From Draconibacterium sp. (GTDB lineage Bacteria > Bacteroidota > Bacteroidia > Bacteroidales > Prolixibacteraceae): a stretch of 64,000 nt of DNA. A model generated the notes under the pieces. That model saw only the letters and a program-made list of their open reading frames with translations, was not told the origin of the DNA and made no database searches. Where the stretch lies: assembly GCA_011620585.1 (NCBI GenBank), contig WOYV01000119.1:1-64000 (forward strand), read 5' to 3'. Both the position numbers and the translations under genes were made by a program. This document shows positions 46,599 through 55,906 of the stretch, in pieces. Position 1 is the stretch's first letter. The number at the start of each line of letters is the position of its first letter.

Positions 46599-47798
46599 TT
46601 ATGGATGAACCTCTTTATAAATGGCATCCAACAAACCACCTTCTCTTTCGGTATCACCACCCAATTCCCAGAACATGATGCCACCGAGCTTCTGATCGAT
46701 CACAAATTGCGTTTTTAAGGATACCGACTCTGGATCGTCGTAGGTAATAAAAATACTATCAGCCGGATTATATAGATACGGCGCTTTTGCCAGCGGGTCC
46801 CAGTATCGTGTAAAACCATTCTTGTCGATGAACTCTTCCCGCAATTTACTATAATTTGCTCCTTGTATTCCTCCATGATTTTGTTGAAACAGTCCATTAT
46901 CCGCAGGTTCCACACCTTTCCAGCCCTTGCCGTAAAAAGCGGCGCCCACTACTATTTTTTCTATCGGACAACCATTTTGAATACAATATTCAACAATGTT
47001 TTCCATCGACTGTGGTTCCCAGGGATTAACGCCTTCAGGCAAACCGGCATTCTGTTTTTTCATTTCAATTCCCAGTGGTGTGCTTGCCATATCAGCCAAT
47101 GTTCTCTTTCCCAGCGCCGTGTGATGAGTCGTAAAACGATTTGCCCCACCTGCCTGATCGTAGGTCATCAGGTTAATATAATCTACATATTTAATCACTT
47201 CCCGAAGTTCGATGAAATTGAAATATCCTTTCCAGCCGGCTGCTGCAAAAGTAAGCGTTTGTGGCCGGCCAACCTGATTCATTGCTTCGCGTAAACCTTT
47301 TATAAATGCAGTAAAATTCTCCTTATCCTCGGGACGCGCTTTTATTCCGGCTTCATCGCTGGTAGGATATTCCCAGTCAATGTCGATCCCATCCAATTGA
47401 TATTTCTCAATCATATCCACTGCGCTGGCAATAAAAACTTTACGGCTTTCTTCTGTCAGTACCGCATCTGAAAAGCCATCCGCGGTCCAACCGCCACAGG
47501 CAACCATTACTTTTAACCCGGGATATTTTTGTTTCTGAAGCACCAGTTCTTCGAGTCGTTTCCCGCTCTCTTCGTTTCTGAACTGCATCCTACCATCAAT
47601 TACATTACTAAAACTAAATATCAGGTGTGTGAGTTTATCAAGTTGCAACTGGTCAATATCAAATTCTTCCCTTGGAAAATAATAAGCCATAATATTTATT
47701 CCGGCATCCTGAATCGTTTTCTGTTTTGTTTCCTTTGGGTTACAAGCAAATACGAACAGAAAGAACAGCAAAAGCAAAAGTCGTGTATTCATAGTCAT
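46599..47798 (-). CDS. Lipoprotein glycoside hydrolase family 18 (chitinase-like)
   Basis: The 399-residue protein has a lipoprotein signal (Cys19 in LFVFACNP) and a TIM-barrel GH18 domain. The catalytic motif DGIDIDWE (D136, D139, D141, E143) is complete, and YINLMTYDQAGG and GGIMFWELGGDT supply further family blocks. It should cleave beta-1,4-linked N-acetylglucosamine chains such as chitin or chitooligosaccharides at the cell surface or in the periplasm. An ATG two codons inside (MNTRLLLL) is an alternative start. It is a single gene, not in a chitin utilisation locus. Confidence 0.92.
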   Translation of the reverse strand: MTMNTRLLLLLFFLFVFACNPKETKQKTIQDAGINIMAYYFPREEFDIDQLQLDKLTHLIFSFSNVIDGRMQFRNEESGKRLEELVLQKQKYPGLKVMVACGGWTADGFSDAVLTEESRKVFIASAVDMIEKYQLDGIDIDWEYPTSDEAGIKARPEDKENFTAFIKGLREAMNQVGRPQTLTFAAAGWKGYFNFIELREVIKYVDYINLMTYDQAGGANRFTTHHTALGKRTLADMASTPLGIEMKKQNAGLPEGVNPWEPQSMENIVEYCIQNGCPIEKIVVGAAFYGKGWKGVEPADNGLFQQNHGGIQGANYSKLREEFIDKNGFTRYWDPLAKAPYLYNPADSIFITYDDPESVSLKTQFVIDQKLGGIMFWELGGDTEREGGLLDAIYKEVHP

Positions 47799-48028
47799 TA
47801 ATTGTCTTTCAATATTTTTGATAAATTTCAGATATAAAAATACTAAAACCAGGCTTTAAATAATGAGTGCCAGTCATTTTCTCCGGTTCATTACAAATTT
47901 TGGCTTTCAATTAAAATTCTTTCTGATATTCGTCTATGATTCACACATCTAAATAATTATCTTTAGCGTCAGGATTTAAACCAATTATTAACTTAAAAAT
48001 GCACTGAAAAGTGAACAAACATGTGATT

Positions 48029-48766
48029 ATGAAAAAGAACATCTATTTTGCATTATTTATTGCCTCGGCACTTTTAGTGTCTGCAAACAGTTTTGCCCAA
48101 AAATCAAATCAGCTGTCGAAAAAGGAAAAAAAAGAAGGTTGGGTTTTATTATTTAACGGGAAAAACTTCGATGGATGGAGACAATGTAACGGGACGCAAA
48201 TGCCGGCAAACTGGGTTATTGAAGACAATGCGATGAAAGTATTTACCGGGGAAGGAAAGGAACCGGGTCAGGGTGCAAACGGTGACGTTGTATTTGGAGA
48301 GAAGAAATTCAAAAATTTCGAGTTATCCATCGACTGGAAAGCAAGTAAAATGGCTAATTCAGGAATATTCTACAATGTTCGCGAAGTACCGGGCAAACCG
48401 GTTTATTACGCGGCTCCCGAAATACAGGTACTAGATAATGTTGACGCGACCGACAACAAAGTGGACAGCCACCTGGCAGGTTCGCTTTATGATATTATTG
48501 CTGCTGATCCGAAAACCGTACACCCTGCGGGTGAGTGGAATACAATTGTGGTTAAAGTAAAGGATGGCAAAGTTACGCACACTCAAAATGGAGTTGAAGT
48601 TGTATCCTACACTTTATGGACTCCTGAATGGGATGCAATGGTTGCGAATAGTAAATTCAAAGATTTCCCTGGATGGCAGGAAGGAATTGACAAAGAAGGT
48701 TATATTGGCCTTCAGGATCATGGCTATACGGTATGGTTTCGGAATATTAAAATTCGGGAATTGTAA
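48029..48766 (+). CDS. Secreted DUF1080 (3-keto-disaccharide hydrolase) protein
   Basis: From ATG 48029 the 245-residue protein has a signal peptide (MKKNIYFALFIASALLVSANSFAQ) and one DUF1080 domain: EGWVLLFNGKNFDGWRQCNG, ANSGIFYNVREVPGKPVYYAAPEIQVLDN and GYIGLQDHGYTVWFRNIKI. Members act on 3-keto-glycosides made by Gfo/Idh-type oxidases. The GTG six codons earlier in the track is less likely. Its TAA is followed in the same frame by the start of a GH92 remnant, which suggests the two genes were once separated by sequence now lost. Confidence 0.92.
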   Translation: MKKNIYFALFIASALLVSANSFAQKSNQLSKKEKKEGWVLLFNGKNFDGWRQCNGTQMPANWVIEDNAMKVFTGEGKEPGQGANGDVVFGEKKFKNFELSIDWKASKMANSGIFYNVREVPGKPVYYAAPEIQVLDNVDATDNKVDSHLAGSLYDIIAADPKTVHPAGEWNTIVVKVKDGKVTHTQNGVEVVSYTLWTPEWDAMVANSKFKDFPGWQEGIDKEGYIGLQDHGYTVWFRNIKIREL

Positions 48767-48778
48767 TCCTTAATTCAT

Positions 48779-50273
48779 TTTAACAATTCTTTTAATTCTG
48801 AAGAAACCGATTATACCCAACTTGTGGACCCGATGATCGGAAGCGACTACCACGGACACGTTTTTGTGGGAGCCAGCACACCTTTTGGCGCTGTACAACT
48901 CGGGCCAAATAATCCAACACAAGGCTGGGACTGGTGCTCGGGTTATCATTTTTCCGACTCGTTATTGATTGGGTTTACACACATGCACCTGGGTGGTACC
49001 GGAATTGGCGATTTGGGTGATGTTCTTTTTATGCCTTTATCGGGTGATTACACTCCTGTTTTTACCGAAGAAAAACCATACGACTGGCAGGCAAAATACT
49101 CACATGCAGATGAAGTGGCTGAAGCCGGGTATTATTCTGTCAACATAGCAAAATACAAAGTAAAAACAGAGTTCACCGCTACCGATCGAATTTGAAGGAA
49201 ATGGGGTTTTAATGGCAAAAACGGCAATTATCGCGGAACCGACAAGGAAGTTTACACAAACCCGGGCTTTGATAATTATACTGTCTTTTCGCTTTGGGAC
49301 ACCTACCGTGCGGCGCATCCACTGTTAACACTGGTTCAGCCCAATCGTATTAATGACATCGTTAATTCCTTGCTGGCTGCTTTCGACCAGCAGGGCAAAC
49401 TTCCGGTATGGCACCTCGAAGGAAACGAAATAAACACCATGGTAGGTTATCATGCAATACCGGTTATTGTAGATGCTTATCTAATATGAACTGTTCTCGA
49501 AACGGGCAAAATATTATGAAAATTACTTCGATCCAACGATTAAATTTATGCGGGGAAAACTTTCTGATGGTAGCTGGCGAACACCTTTTAATCCCATTTC
49601 GTCGCAACATCGTGAAGACGATTTCTGTGAAGGCAACAGCTGGCAATATACCTGGTTGGTTCCTCAAAATCCCGAAGGGTTGATCGAACTTCAGGGAGGT
49701 GAAGATGCATTTATCAGTAAACTCGACAGCCTGTTTTCGCTGCCTTCCGGTCAGGTAGAAGGGGCTTCGGGCGATATTTCCGGATTGATCGGTCAATATG
49801 CACACGGAAACGAACCCAGCCACCACACCACCTATTTATACGCATACGCCGGCCAGCAATGGAAAACTGCTGAAAAAGTCCGGGAGATTTGCAGAACCAT
49901 GTACACCGACCAACCCGACGGTTTATGCGGAAATGAGGATTGCGGACAGATGTCGGCCTGGTATGTACTTTCCTCGATGGGGGTTTACCCGGTAAATCCT
50001 GCCAACGGTTCGTATGTTTTTGGTAGTCCTCTTTTCGATAGTGTTGAGCTGGCACTTCATGAAGGAAGAACTTTTAAAATAAAAGCACTGAATAACAGCA
50101 AACTAAACCTTTATATACAGTCTGCAGAATTGAACGGAAAACCCTACTCAAAAACGTTCATCACCCACAAACAGATTATGGAAGGCGGTGAGTTGGTATT
50201 AACTATGGGAAACACTCCAAATACTGAATTTGGGAAAAATCCGGATGACCGGCCACAAAGTATTGTTTATTAA
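48779..50273 (+). pseudogene. GH92 alpha-mannosidase, multiply deleted
   Basis: Three pieces in different frames match one family 92 alpha-mannosidase. Piece one (to 49195) has LVDPMIGSDYHGHVFVGAST and CSGYHFSDSLLIGFTHMHLGG. Piece two (about 49220-49489) has FDNYTVFSLWDTYRAAHPLL and LEGNEINTMVGYHAIPVIVD. Piece three (about 49490-50273) has FDPTIKFMRGKLSDGSWRTP and GNEDCGQMSAWYVLSSMG. The signal peptide and upstream region are also lost. About 490 codons remain of a family that usually has about 750, so roughly a third of the protein is missing at two internal sites. The third piece is long and open, so tools may annotate it as a gene. Confidence 0.88.
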
Positions 50274-50373
50274 TTTTCGGAAAATAAAAAAAGTCAGACT
50301 AAAAAGCAGAATACCTTTCGTTCAAATTGGTTTATAATTGGATATATACAAACAAGCGCCCCTGTTAAATCGT

Positions 50374-50381
50374 TATCTTTG
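50374..50381 (+). promoter_or_regulatory. -7 box of ilvA
   Basis: TATCTTTG matches TAnnTTTG and lies 14 bases before the ilvA ATG, giving a very short leader. No good -33 element was found. Confidence 0.55.
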
Positions 50382-50395
50382 AAAAAAATATTGAA

Positions 50396-51658
50396 ATGAG
50401 CTCGGACCAACCATATTTTCCTCAGATACAGGATATCACAAAAGCCAAACTCGGCTTAAACGAAGTGATTCTGCACACTCCTTTGCAAAAAAATCTGGAC
50501 CTGTCGGAAGAATTTAAAGCCAATGTTCTGCTGAAAAGAGAAGATTTGCAGGTGGTGCGTTCGTATAAATTGCGCGGAGCCTACAACAAAATCTCTAACC
50601 TTTCGCCAAAAGAACTCAAAAAGGGAATTGTATGTGCGAGCGCCGGAAACCATGCACAAGGAGTTGCCTATTCGTGCCGTAAACTGGGTATATTTGGTAA
50701 AATTTATATGCCGGCCACCACTCCCAAACAAAAAATCCGTCAGGTAAACATGTTTGGGAAAGACAATGTTGAAATCGATCTTCTCGGCGACACCTACGAC
50801 GATTCGTACAAACTCGCACTCGAATACTGTCAAAAGAACGGTATGGTTTTCATCCATCCTTTCGACGATCGTGAAATTATCGAAGGCCAGGCCACCATGG
50901 GAATCGAAATTCTTCAGGACACAAAAAAACAGGTTGATTACCTCTTTATCCCTATTGGCGGCGGTGGATTGGCCGCCGGTGTTGGCGCCTATTTCAAACA
51001 AGTGAGTCCGCATACCAAAATTATTGGTGTCGAACCTGCCGGCGCCCCATCAATGAAAGCATCACTGGAAGCCGGCAAAGTAATAACACTCAATTCTATC
51101 GATAAATTTGTAGATGGCGCCGCCGTTCAACGTGTTGGCGATCTAACTTTCGATATATGCCGCCAGGTGGTCGACCAGGTCATTCCCGTTCCGGAAGGAA
51201 AAATATGTACCAAGATCCTTGAATTGTACAACCGCGACGCCATTGTTCTTGAACCTGCAGGCGCCTTATCGATTGCAGCGCTCGATTTTTTCAAAGATGA
51301 AATTAAAGGAAAAAACGTGGTTTGCATTGTTAGCGGGAGCAACAACGACATTACACGTACTGAAGAAATAAAAGAACGCTCACTGTTGTACGAAGGACTA
51401 AAACATTATTTCATCGTACGTTTTCCGCAGCGGGCCGGGGCTCTCAGAACTTTTGTTGATATCGTGCTTGGACCAAACGACGACATTACCCATTTTGAAT
51501 ACTCGAAAAAAACCAATCGCGAAAAGGGCCCGGCGGTAATAGGGATCGAAGTTCAACGCAAGGAAGATTTCCAGGGACTGATACAGCGCCTCGAAGAAAA
51601 TGGGTTTATTTACGAGTACCTTAACGAAAAACCCGGCCTGTTTCAGTTTCTGATTTAA
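50396..51658 (+). CDS. ilvA: Threonine ammonia-lyase (threonine dehydratase)
   Basis: The 420-residue PLP enzyme converts threonine to 2-oxobutyrate and ammonia, the first step to isoleucine. The PLP lysine is K58 in VRSYKLRGAYN; the phosphate loop is IPIGGGGLAAGVG, and SGSNND closes the catalytic domain. The last 80 residues (YFIVRFPQRAGALRTFVDIV) form one ACT-like regulatory domain, the shorter arrangement. Having one ACT-like domain leaves open whether isoleucine inhibits it. No other ilv gene is next to it. Confidence 0.94.
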   Translation: MSSDQPYFPQIQDITKAKLGLNEVILHTPLQKNLDLSEEFKANVLLKREDLQVVRSYKLRGAYNKISNLSPKELKKGIVCASAGNHAQGVAYSCRKLGIFGKIYMPATTPKQKIRQVNMFGKDNVEIDLLGDTYDDSYKLALEYCQKNGMVFIHPFDDREIIEGQATMGIEILQDTKKQVDYLFIPIGGGGLAAGVGAYFKQVSPHTKIIGVEPAGAPSMKASLEAGKVITLNSIDKFVDGAAVQRVGDLTFDICRQVVDQVIPVPEGKICTKILELYNRDAIVLEPAGALSIAALDFFKDEIKGKNVVCIVSGSNNDITRTEEIKERSLLYEGLKHYFIVRFPQRAGALRTFVDIVLGPNDDITHFEYSKKTNREKGPAVIGIEVQRKEDFQGLIQRLEENGFIYEYLNEKPGLFQFLI

Positions 51659-51707
51659 CACTAAATAATATGAAAGCAAATCAATAAACACAGCCAACTT
51701 GAATATT

Positions 51708-53240
51708 GTGAAACAAATACTCCTCATCTTTTCCATTGGTTTTACACTTGGATCAACAGCTCAACCTTTTCGTTATCGGGACTTACTTTTTGATGCGGGC
51801 GATACCTTCAAAAATGTTGAATATGCGCAGGCAGAATGGCTTAATAATCCTATTGAAATTCTTTCTGACTATAATATCCATGAAGGTGAAACGATAACTG
51901 AAACGCGGGTTTTGGAAATGGATATTTTTGTACCCCGAAACGATACCCTTACCAAAAGACCTGCCATCATTTTTTCGCACAGTGGGGCATTTTTATTGGG
52001 ATCGAGGCAAAACGACGACATGATTGCATTTTGCGGCTCATTTGCCAGAAGAGGTTATGTAACTGCCACTATTGATTACCGATTAGGCATGGGGGCTGAT
52101 GTTGCACGCTTTCTGGGAATAATTGTAGGACTTAATGTTAATGAAAAAAATGCACAAAGAGCAGGTTACCGCGCGGTACAGGACGGCCGGGCTGCCATCC
52201 GCTTTTTGAAACAAAATGCAGAAATATATGGTATCGATTCCTCTAAAATATTTATGGTTGGAAGCAGTGCAGGTGCCATTCAGGCACTATCTGTTTTGTA
52301 CCTCGACCACGAAAATGAGATTCCCGGGTCAGCCCGGGCAGAACCTGAACTTGGCGCACTGGATGCGGTTGGCCTTGCTGGACCTTCATCGAAACCAACC
52401 GCCGTTGTTTCGATGTGGGGCGCAACCTGGAATACCGAACAAATTGAAGACAATACAACGCCGCTGTTTCTGATTCATGGAGAAGACGATAACATTGTTC
52501 CGTTCAAAAAAGGAATTCCGTTGGAAGGGACCATCCCGGATAATCCTTTTGTACATTTCAACATGCCTGAAACCTACGGCAGCTTTTGCATCGATACGGC
52601 ATTAGCCAATAAAGATATCCCGCATGAAACCTATTTTGTGAAAGGAAAAGGACATGAATTCTATGGTGTAAATACGGGTATGTTTCCTCCCGAAGGACCA
52701 AATCAATACTGGGATACAATCCATCAGAAAATAAGTAGCTTTTTATTTGAACAAATTAAGCCTGAAGTACAATTTGAAGTAGAGCTTGATGAGAACAAGA
52801 TGGCCATAATAAATAAATCGTCGGAAAACAATTACGTTTTATGGAACTTTGGCGACGGGGAAACCAGTGAAGAATGGCAACCCGAACACATTTTTAATAC
52901 AAAGGGCGAATACACGGTTACATTAAAAGTGTGCAACGATATCTTGGCTTGCGACACTTCGTCACAAATCGTTGAAATTAGTCAGATTACTAATTCTTCA
53001 TATGTCTCGACCAACAACATTTCAGTTTTCCCCAATCCAGTTTCCGACATATTATATATTCGTGGAGCCCCAAATTTATTTGATGCTTACCTGTTTGACC
53101 TAACCGGACAGGTTCAATATCAAAGAGAGAACCTTTCACAGAATCAGCTCGATGTTAGTTTACTGGCGCCCGGAATATATATTCTAAAAATAAATTCAGG
53201 CAACACTTCCCTCATTCAGAAGATCAGCATAATAAACTAA
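51708..53240 (+). CDS. Secreted esterase with PKD domain and T9SS tail
   Basis: The product of about 510 residues has a signal peptide (KQILLIFSIGFTLGSTAQPF), an alpha/beta-hydrolase domain, a PKD-like beta-sandwich (YVLWNFGDGETSEEWQPEHIF) and a type IX secretion C-terminal domain (VFPNPVSDILYIRG...GIYILKINSGNTSLIQKI). The catalytic serine is in VGSSAGAIQ, the aspartate in HGEDDNIVP and the histidine in GKGHEFYG. It is likely a surface-anchored carboxylesterase. The track's start is TTG; the GTG three codons later gives a better signal peptide and is used here. No ATG is available. Confidence 0.85.
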   Translation: MKQILLIFSIGFTLGSTAQPFRYRDLLFDAGDTFKNVEYAQAEWLNNPIEILSDYNIHEGETITETRVLEMDIFVPRNDTLTKRPAIIFSHSGAFLLGSRQNDDMIAFCGSFARRGYVTATIDYRLGMGADVARFLGIIVGLNVNEKNAQRAGYRAVQDGRAAIRFLKQNAEIYGIDSSKIFMVGSSAGAIQALSVLYLDHENEIPGSARAEPELGALDAVGLAGPSSKPTAVVSMWGATWNTEQIEDNTTPLFLIHGEDDNIVPFKKGIPLEGTIPDNPFVHFNMPETYGSFCIDTALANKDIPHETYFVKGKGHEFYGVNTGMFPPEGPNQYWDTIHQKISSFLFEQIKPEVQFEVELDENKMAIINKSSENNYVLWNFGDGETSEEWQPEHIFNTKGEYTVTLKVCNDILACDTSSQIVEISQITNSSYVSTNNISVFPNPVSDILYIRGAPNLFDAYLFDLTGQVQYQRENLSQNQLDVSLLAPGIYILKINSGNTSLIQKISIIN

Positions 53241-53340
53241 ACGCTTAGTACAAAAGGGCTATCATTAATGTGAATTGGATAAATCTCCAATTTGCAACAG
53301 AAAAAGCAAAGGAATTTTGAAATTAAAAATTTATTAATTT

Positions 53341-53357
53341 ACTTTGCGTTTCAAAGT
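53341..53357. promoter_or_regulatory. Palindrome ACTTTG-N5-CAAAGT, operator copy 1
   Basis: ACTTTG (53341-53346), CGTTT, CAAAGT (53352-53357) lies 11 bases before the membrane-protein ATG. The left half overlaps a near-consensus -7 box (TTACTTTG). An almost identical site stands before creD. Confidence 0.6.
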
Positions 53358-53368
53358 ACTTTTAAAAA

Positions 53369-53989
53369 ATGAAAACAACCGAGAATTATTTGTCAGAGAT
53401 CAGCGAGATCAGAAAAATGATGCAGGAATCGAGCCGTTTCCTCACCTTAAGCGGTTTATCAGGAATTCTGGTAGGAATTTATGCATTGGCAGGAGCAGTT
53501 ATGGCTGACAGTTTGCTGTTTACATCCCATATTTTTAGCTGGTTAAAAGGGAATAACGTTGTGGCCGATCTATCTGTATTGGCGGGTATTATTCTCTCTT
53601 TATCGATAATAACGATTGTGATACTCACCTCGATTCGGGTAAAAAAGGCTGGCAAAAAGTTCTGGAATATCGGTTCGCGACAAATGTTGCTCAACCTTTC
53701 AGTTCCTTTGCTTAGTGGAGGCTTGTTAATTATAGTGTTCGTATTTAAGGAATTTTATGAGATTGTAATACCGGGAACTTTGGTATTTTATGGCCTCTCG
53801 CTGGTTAACGCAGCCAAATTTACCCGAAACGAAATTTTCTATCTCGGACTATTTCAACTCATACTCGGAATTGTCGCCGCCATTCTGCCATCGATCGGCA
53901 TTCTGCTTTGGGCCCTTGGATTTGGCCTTCTGCATATTATTTATGGCGTATTGATGTATTTCAGGTACGAATATTCTCCAAAGGGTTAA
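53369..53989 (+). CDS. Four- to six-helix membrane protein of the CreD module
   Basis: The 206-residue protein has a cytoplasmic N-terminus (TTENYLSEISEIRKMMQES) and about six predicted membrane helices, with none of the polar motifs of a transporter or enzyme. I do not recognise the family. It ends 4 bases before a GTG-started winged-helix regulator gene, so the two are translationally linked, and a palindrome near its start recurs before creD. Such small membrane proteins often accompany regulator/CreD pairs in Bacteroidota. It may sense the membrane signal for the regulator, but that is only inferred from position. Confidence 0.7.
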   Translation: MKTTENYLSEISEIRKMMQESSRFLTLSGLSGILVGIYALAGAVMADSLLFTSHIFSWLKGNNVVADLSVLAGIILSLSIITIVILTSIRVKKAGKKFWNIGSRQMLLNLSVPLLSGGLLIIVFVFKEFYEIVIPGTLVFYGLSLVNAAKFTRNEIFYLGLFQLILGIVAAILPSIGILLWALGFGLLHIIYGVLMYFRYEYSPKG

Positions 53990-53993
53990 CGCC

Positions 53994-54290
53994 GTGAAAA
54001 ACAGTTTTCAAAATCTAAATAAAGCATTCGACAACAAAATCCGGCTGGGGATCATGTCGGTGTTGTCGGTAAATCCAAAAGTTTCTTTTAACGATTTAAA
54101 GGAGATGCTGGACGTTACCGACGGAAATCTGGCCAGCCACCTGAAATCGCTCGAGAACGCCGGATACATAAATGTTATAAAATCATTTATTGACCGAAAA
54201 CCTAATACCCGGTACGAGATCACTAATGAAGGCTCAACCGCTTTCGACAGTCATTTAAAGGCCCTGGAAGAAATATTAAAACAGCTTTAA
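53994..54290 (+). CDS. Winged-helix transcriptional regulator
   Basis: The 98-residue protein is a single winged helix-turn-helix domain: KIRLGIMSVLSVNPKVSFNDLKEMLDVTDGNLASHLKSLENAGYINV, followed by the wing NTRYEITNEG. It resembles small ArsR/MarR-like regulators that act without a ligand domain. It starts with GTG. Palindromes ACTTTG-N5-CAAAGT on both sides, before the gene pair and before creD, are its likely binding sites. Confidence 0.85.
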   Translation: MKNSFQNLNKAFDNKIRLGIMSVLSVNPKVSFNDLKEMLDVTDGNLASHLKSLENAGYINVIKSFIDRKPNTRYEITNEGSTAFDSHLKALEEILKQL

Positions 54291-54305
54291 TTTTTTTATC
54301 TATTT

Positions 54306-54322
54306 ACTTTGAATTTCAAAGT
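54306..54322. promoter_or_regulatory. Palindrome ACTTTG-N5-CAAAGT, operator copy 2
   Basis: ACTTTG (54306-54311), AATTT, CAAAGT (54317-54322), 26 bases before the creD ATG. It shares TTTACTTTG-nn-TTTCAAAGT with copy 1, a match of 17 out of 19 positions. Confidence 0.6.
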
Positions 54323-54348
54323 GCGCAACAACACTAAATAAAAGAAAT

Positions 54349-55671
54349 ATGGAAACAAAAAATTCGTTAAACGACAAACAAAAATCAATCAACTGGCAAC
54401 TTACACTCAAGGTGTTTATAATCGGGATTATTGCTATCGCTTTACTTGTGCCCAAATTTATGATCCTGTCGTTAATCGACGACCGTCAGGCAACTGCCGA
54501 ACTCACAACATTGGAAGTCATGCAAAAGTGGTCGCTGTCGCAAACCGTGCGCGGACCGGTTCTGTCGGTTCCATACATCGAACGTACTTTCGACACCGAA
54601 GGGAAAGAAGTTAAAGAAGAAACCCGTGAGTTTTATGTGCTTCCAAAAACTCTAAAAGTTAATGGAGAGATCCTTCCTCAGGAACGAAAACGAAGTATTT
54701 ATGAAACCGTGGTTTACGAGTCAGAACTAGAGATATCTGGTCAATTCGACATTTCAGAGCTCAGTGATCTGAAAATCGCGGCCAAGGATATTTTATGGGA
54801 AAAATCGAAACTACTGGTTTCCATCAGCGATTTGCGTGGAATTAACGACAAGATATCATTAAAATGGAACCAGGCCGTATTTGCATTTTCGCCGGGAATG
54901 GAAAATCCGCTGATTGGCACCAACGGCATTTCTCTCAATCTACCTGAACTTTCGCTGCAAGGTTTTCCGGGCAATTTTAGTTTCAAACTTCCCCTGAAAG
55001 GTTCTGAATCACTGAATTTTGCTCCGCTTGGCGAAACGACCGAAATTGCGCTTCAATCAAGTTGGGAAGATCCGGGGTTCGATGGTAATTTCTTACCGGC
55101 AGATTACCAGGTTGATAAAGATGGTTTTACGGCAAACTGGAAAATACTAAACTTTAACCGCAACTTTCCACAGCAATGGAAAAACAACGAATACCGAGTT
55201 ACCGATGCCGATTTTGGAGTTAGATTGGTTACAGTAGCCGATCATTACCAAAAAAGTTCACGTTCGGCAAAATATGCAATCCTTGTTATCCTGTTTGTAT
55301 TTCTCTCCTTTTTCCTGACCGAGGTTATTACCAAAAACAGGGTTCATCCATTCCAGTACATTTTAGTTGGTTTTTCGGTACTGATATTTTATCTATTGCT
55401 ATTGTCGATTTCCGAACAACTCGGGTTCAACCTGGCCTACCTTATTTCGGCGCTGGCCGTTTTGCTTATGGTTTTGTTGTACTCGCGCAGTTTCCTTCAC
55501 AACTGGACCAATGCAATCATCCAAACTTTGATATTGACATTTTCATATGGTTTCATTTTTGTGCTGATGCAGCTCGAAACCTATGCACTTATGGCAGGAA
55601 GCATCGGACTGTTTGTTGTTCTGGCACTCACCATGTTCTTCACACGAAAAATTAACTGGTACAACGACTAA
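54349..55671 (+). CDS. creD: CreD-type inner-membrane protein
   Basis: The 440-residue protein has an N-terminal helix (LKVFIIGIIAIALLVPKFMIL), a periplasmic domain of about 270 residues with ETREFYVLPKTLKVNGEI and WGIRGL-like variants, and a C-terminal bundle of about five helices (FLTEVITKNRVHPFQYILVG). That order fits CreD, an envelope integrity protein of unknown mechanism. The conserved RVHPFQY motif is present. It is set apart from the regulator by 58 bases that hold the second palindrome. Confidence 0.93.
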   Translation: METKNSLNDKQKSINWQLTLKVFIIGIIAIALLVPKFMILSLIDDRQATAELTTLEVMQKWSLSQTVRGPVLSVPYIERTFDTEGKEVKEETREFYVLPKTLKVNGEILPQERKRSIYETVVYESELEISGQFDISELSDLKIAAKDILWEKSKLLVSISDLRGINDKISLKWNQAVFAFSPGMENPLIGTNGISLNLPELSLQGFPGNFSFKLPLKGSESLNFAPLGETTEIALQSSWEDPGFDGNFLPADYQVDKDGFTANWKILNFNRNFPQQWKNNEYRVTDADFGVRLVTVADHYQKSSRSAKYAILVILFVFLSFFLTEVITKNRVHPFQYILVGFSVLIFYLLLLSISEQLGFNLAYLISALAVLLMVLLYSRSFLHNWTNAIIQTLILTFSYGFIFVLMQLETYALMAGSIGLFVVLALTMFFTRKINWYND

Positions 55672-55709
55672 GAAGCTGGAAATGAAGTCGGAAGCGCGAA
55701 GTTGGAAAA
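55672..55709 (+). repeat. Short 12-bp repeats of the GAAGTYGGAAR type
   Basis: GAAGCTGGAAAT, GAAGTCGGAAGC and GAAGTTGGAAAA follow each other directly after the creD stop, with two bases between the second and third. Similar dispersed repeats occur between Bacteroidota genes. Confidence 0.45.
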
Positions 55710-55823
55710 AAAAGAAATCATTCCGGCTTCGTGCTTTTGATCCAACCAGGTCCTGAACTGTTTTTGTAACAAAATCATTAATCCTGGCAAACGAAAACTT
55801 TAGTCCGAAAAAACACCAAAGTG

Positions 55824-55854
55824 TTTGATAAATAACATTTTATTTCTACTTTTG
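55824..55854 (+). promoter_or_regulatory. Promoter of rpsF-rpsR-rplI
   Basis: TTTG (55824-55827), 19 bases, then TACTTTTG (55847-55854): a full match to the phylum consensus and the best promoter in the window. The leader to rpsF is about 45 bases. Confidence 0.75.
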
Positions 55855-55906
55855 CACGTCCAAAAAATTGGATAAAAATATTTAACCATTTAAAAATTAG
55901 ATGATT

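Noticed and set aside
48824-49195. Separate 123-residue gene
   Set aside because: It is the N-terminal piece of the broken GH92 mannosidase; translation from its internal Met would lack a signal peptide.
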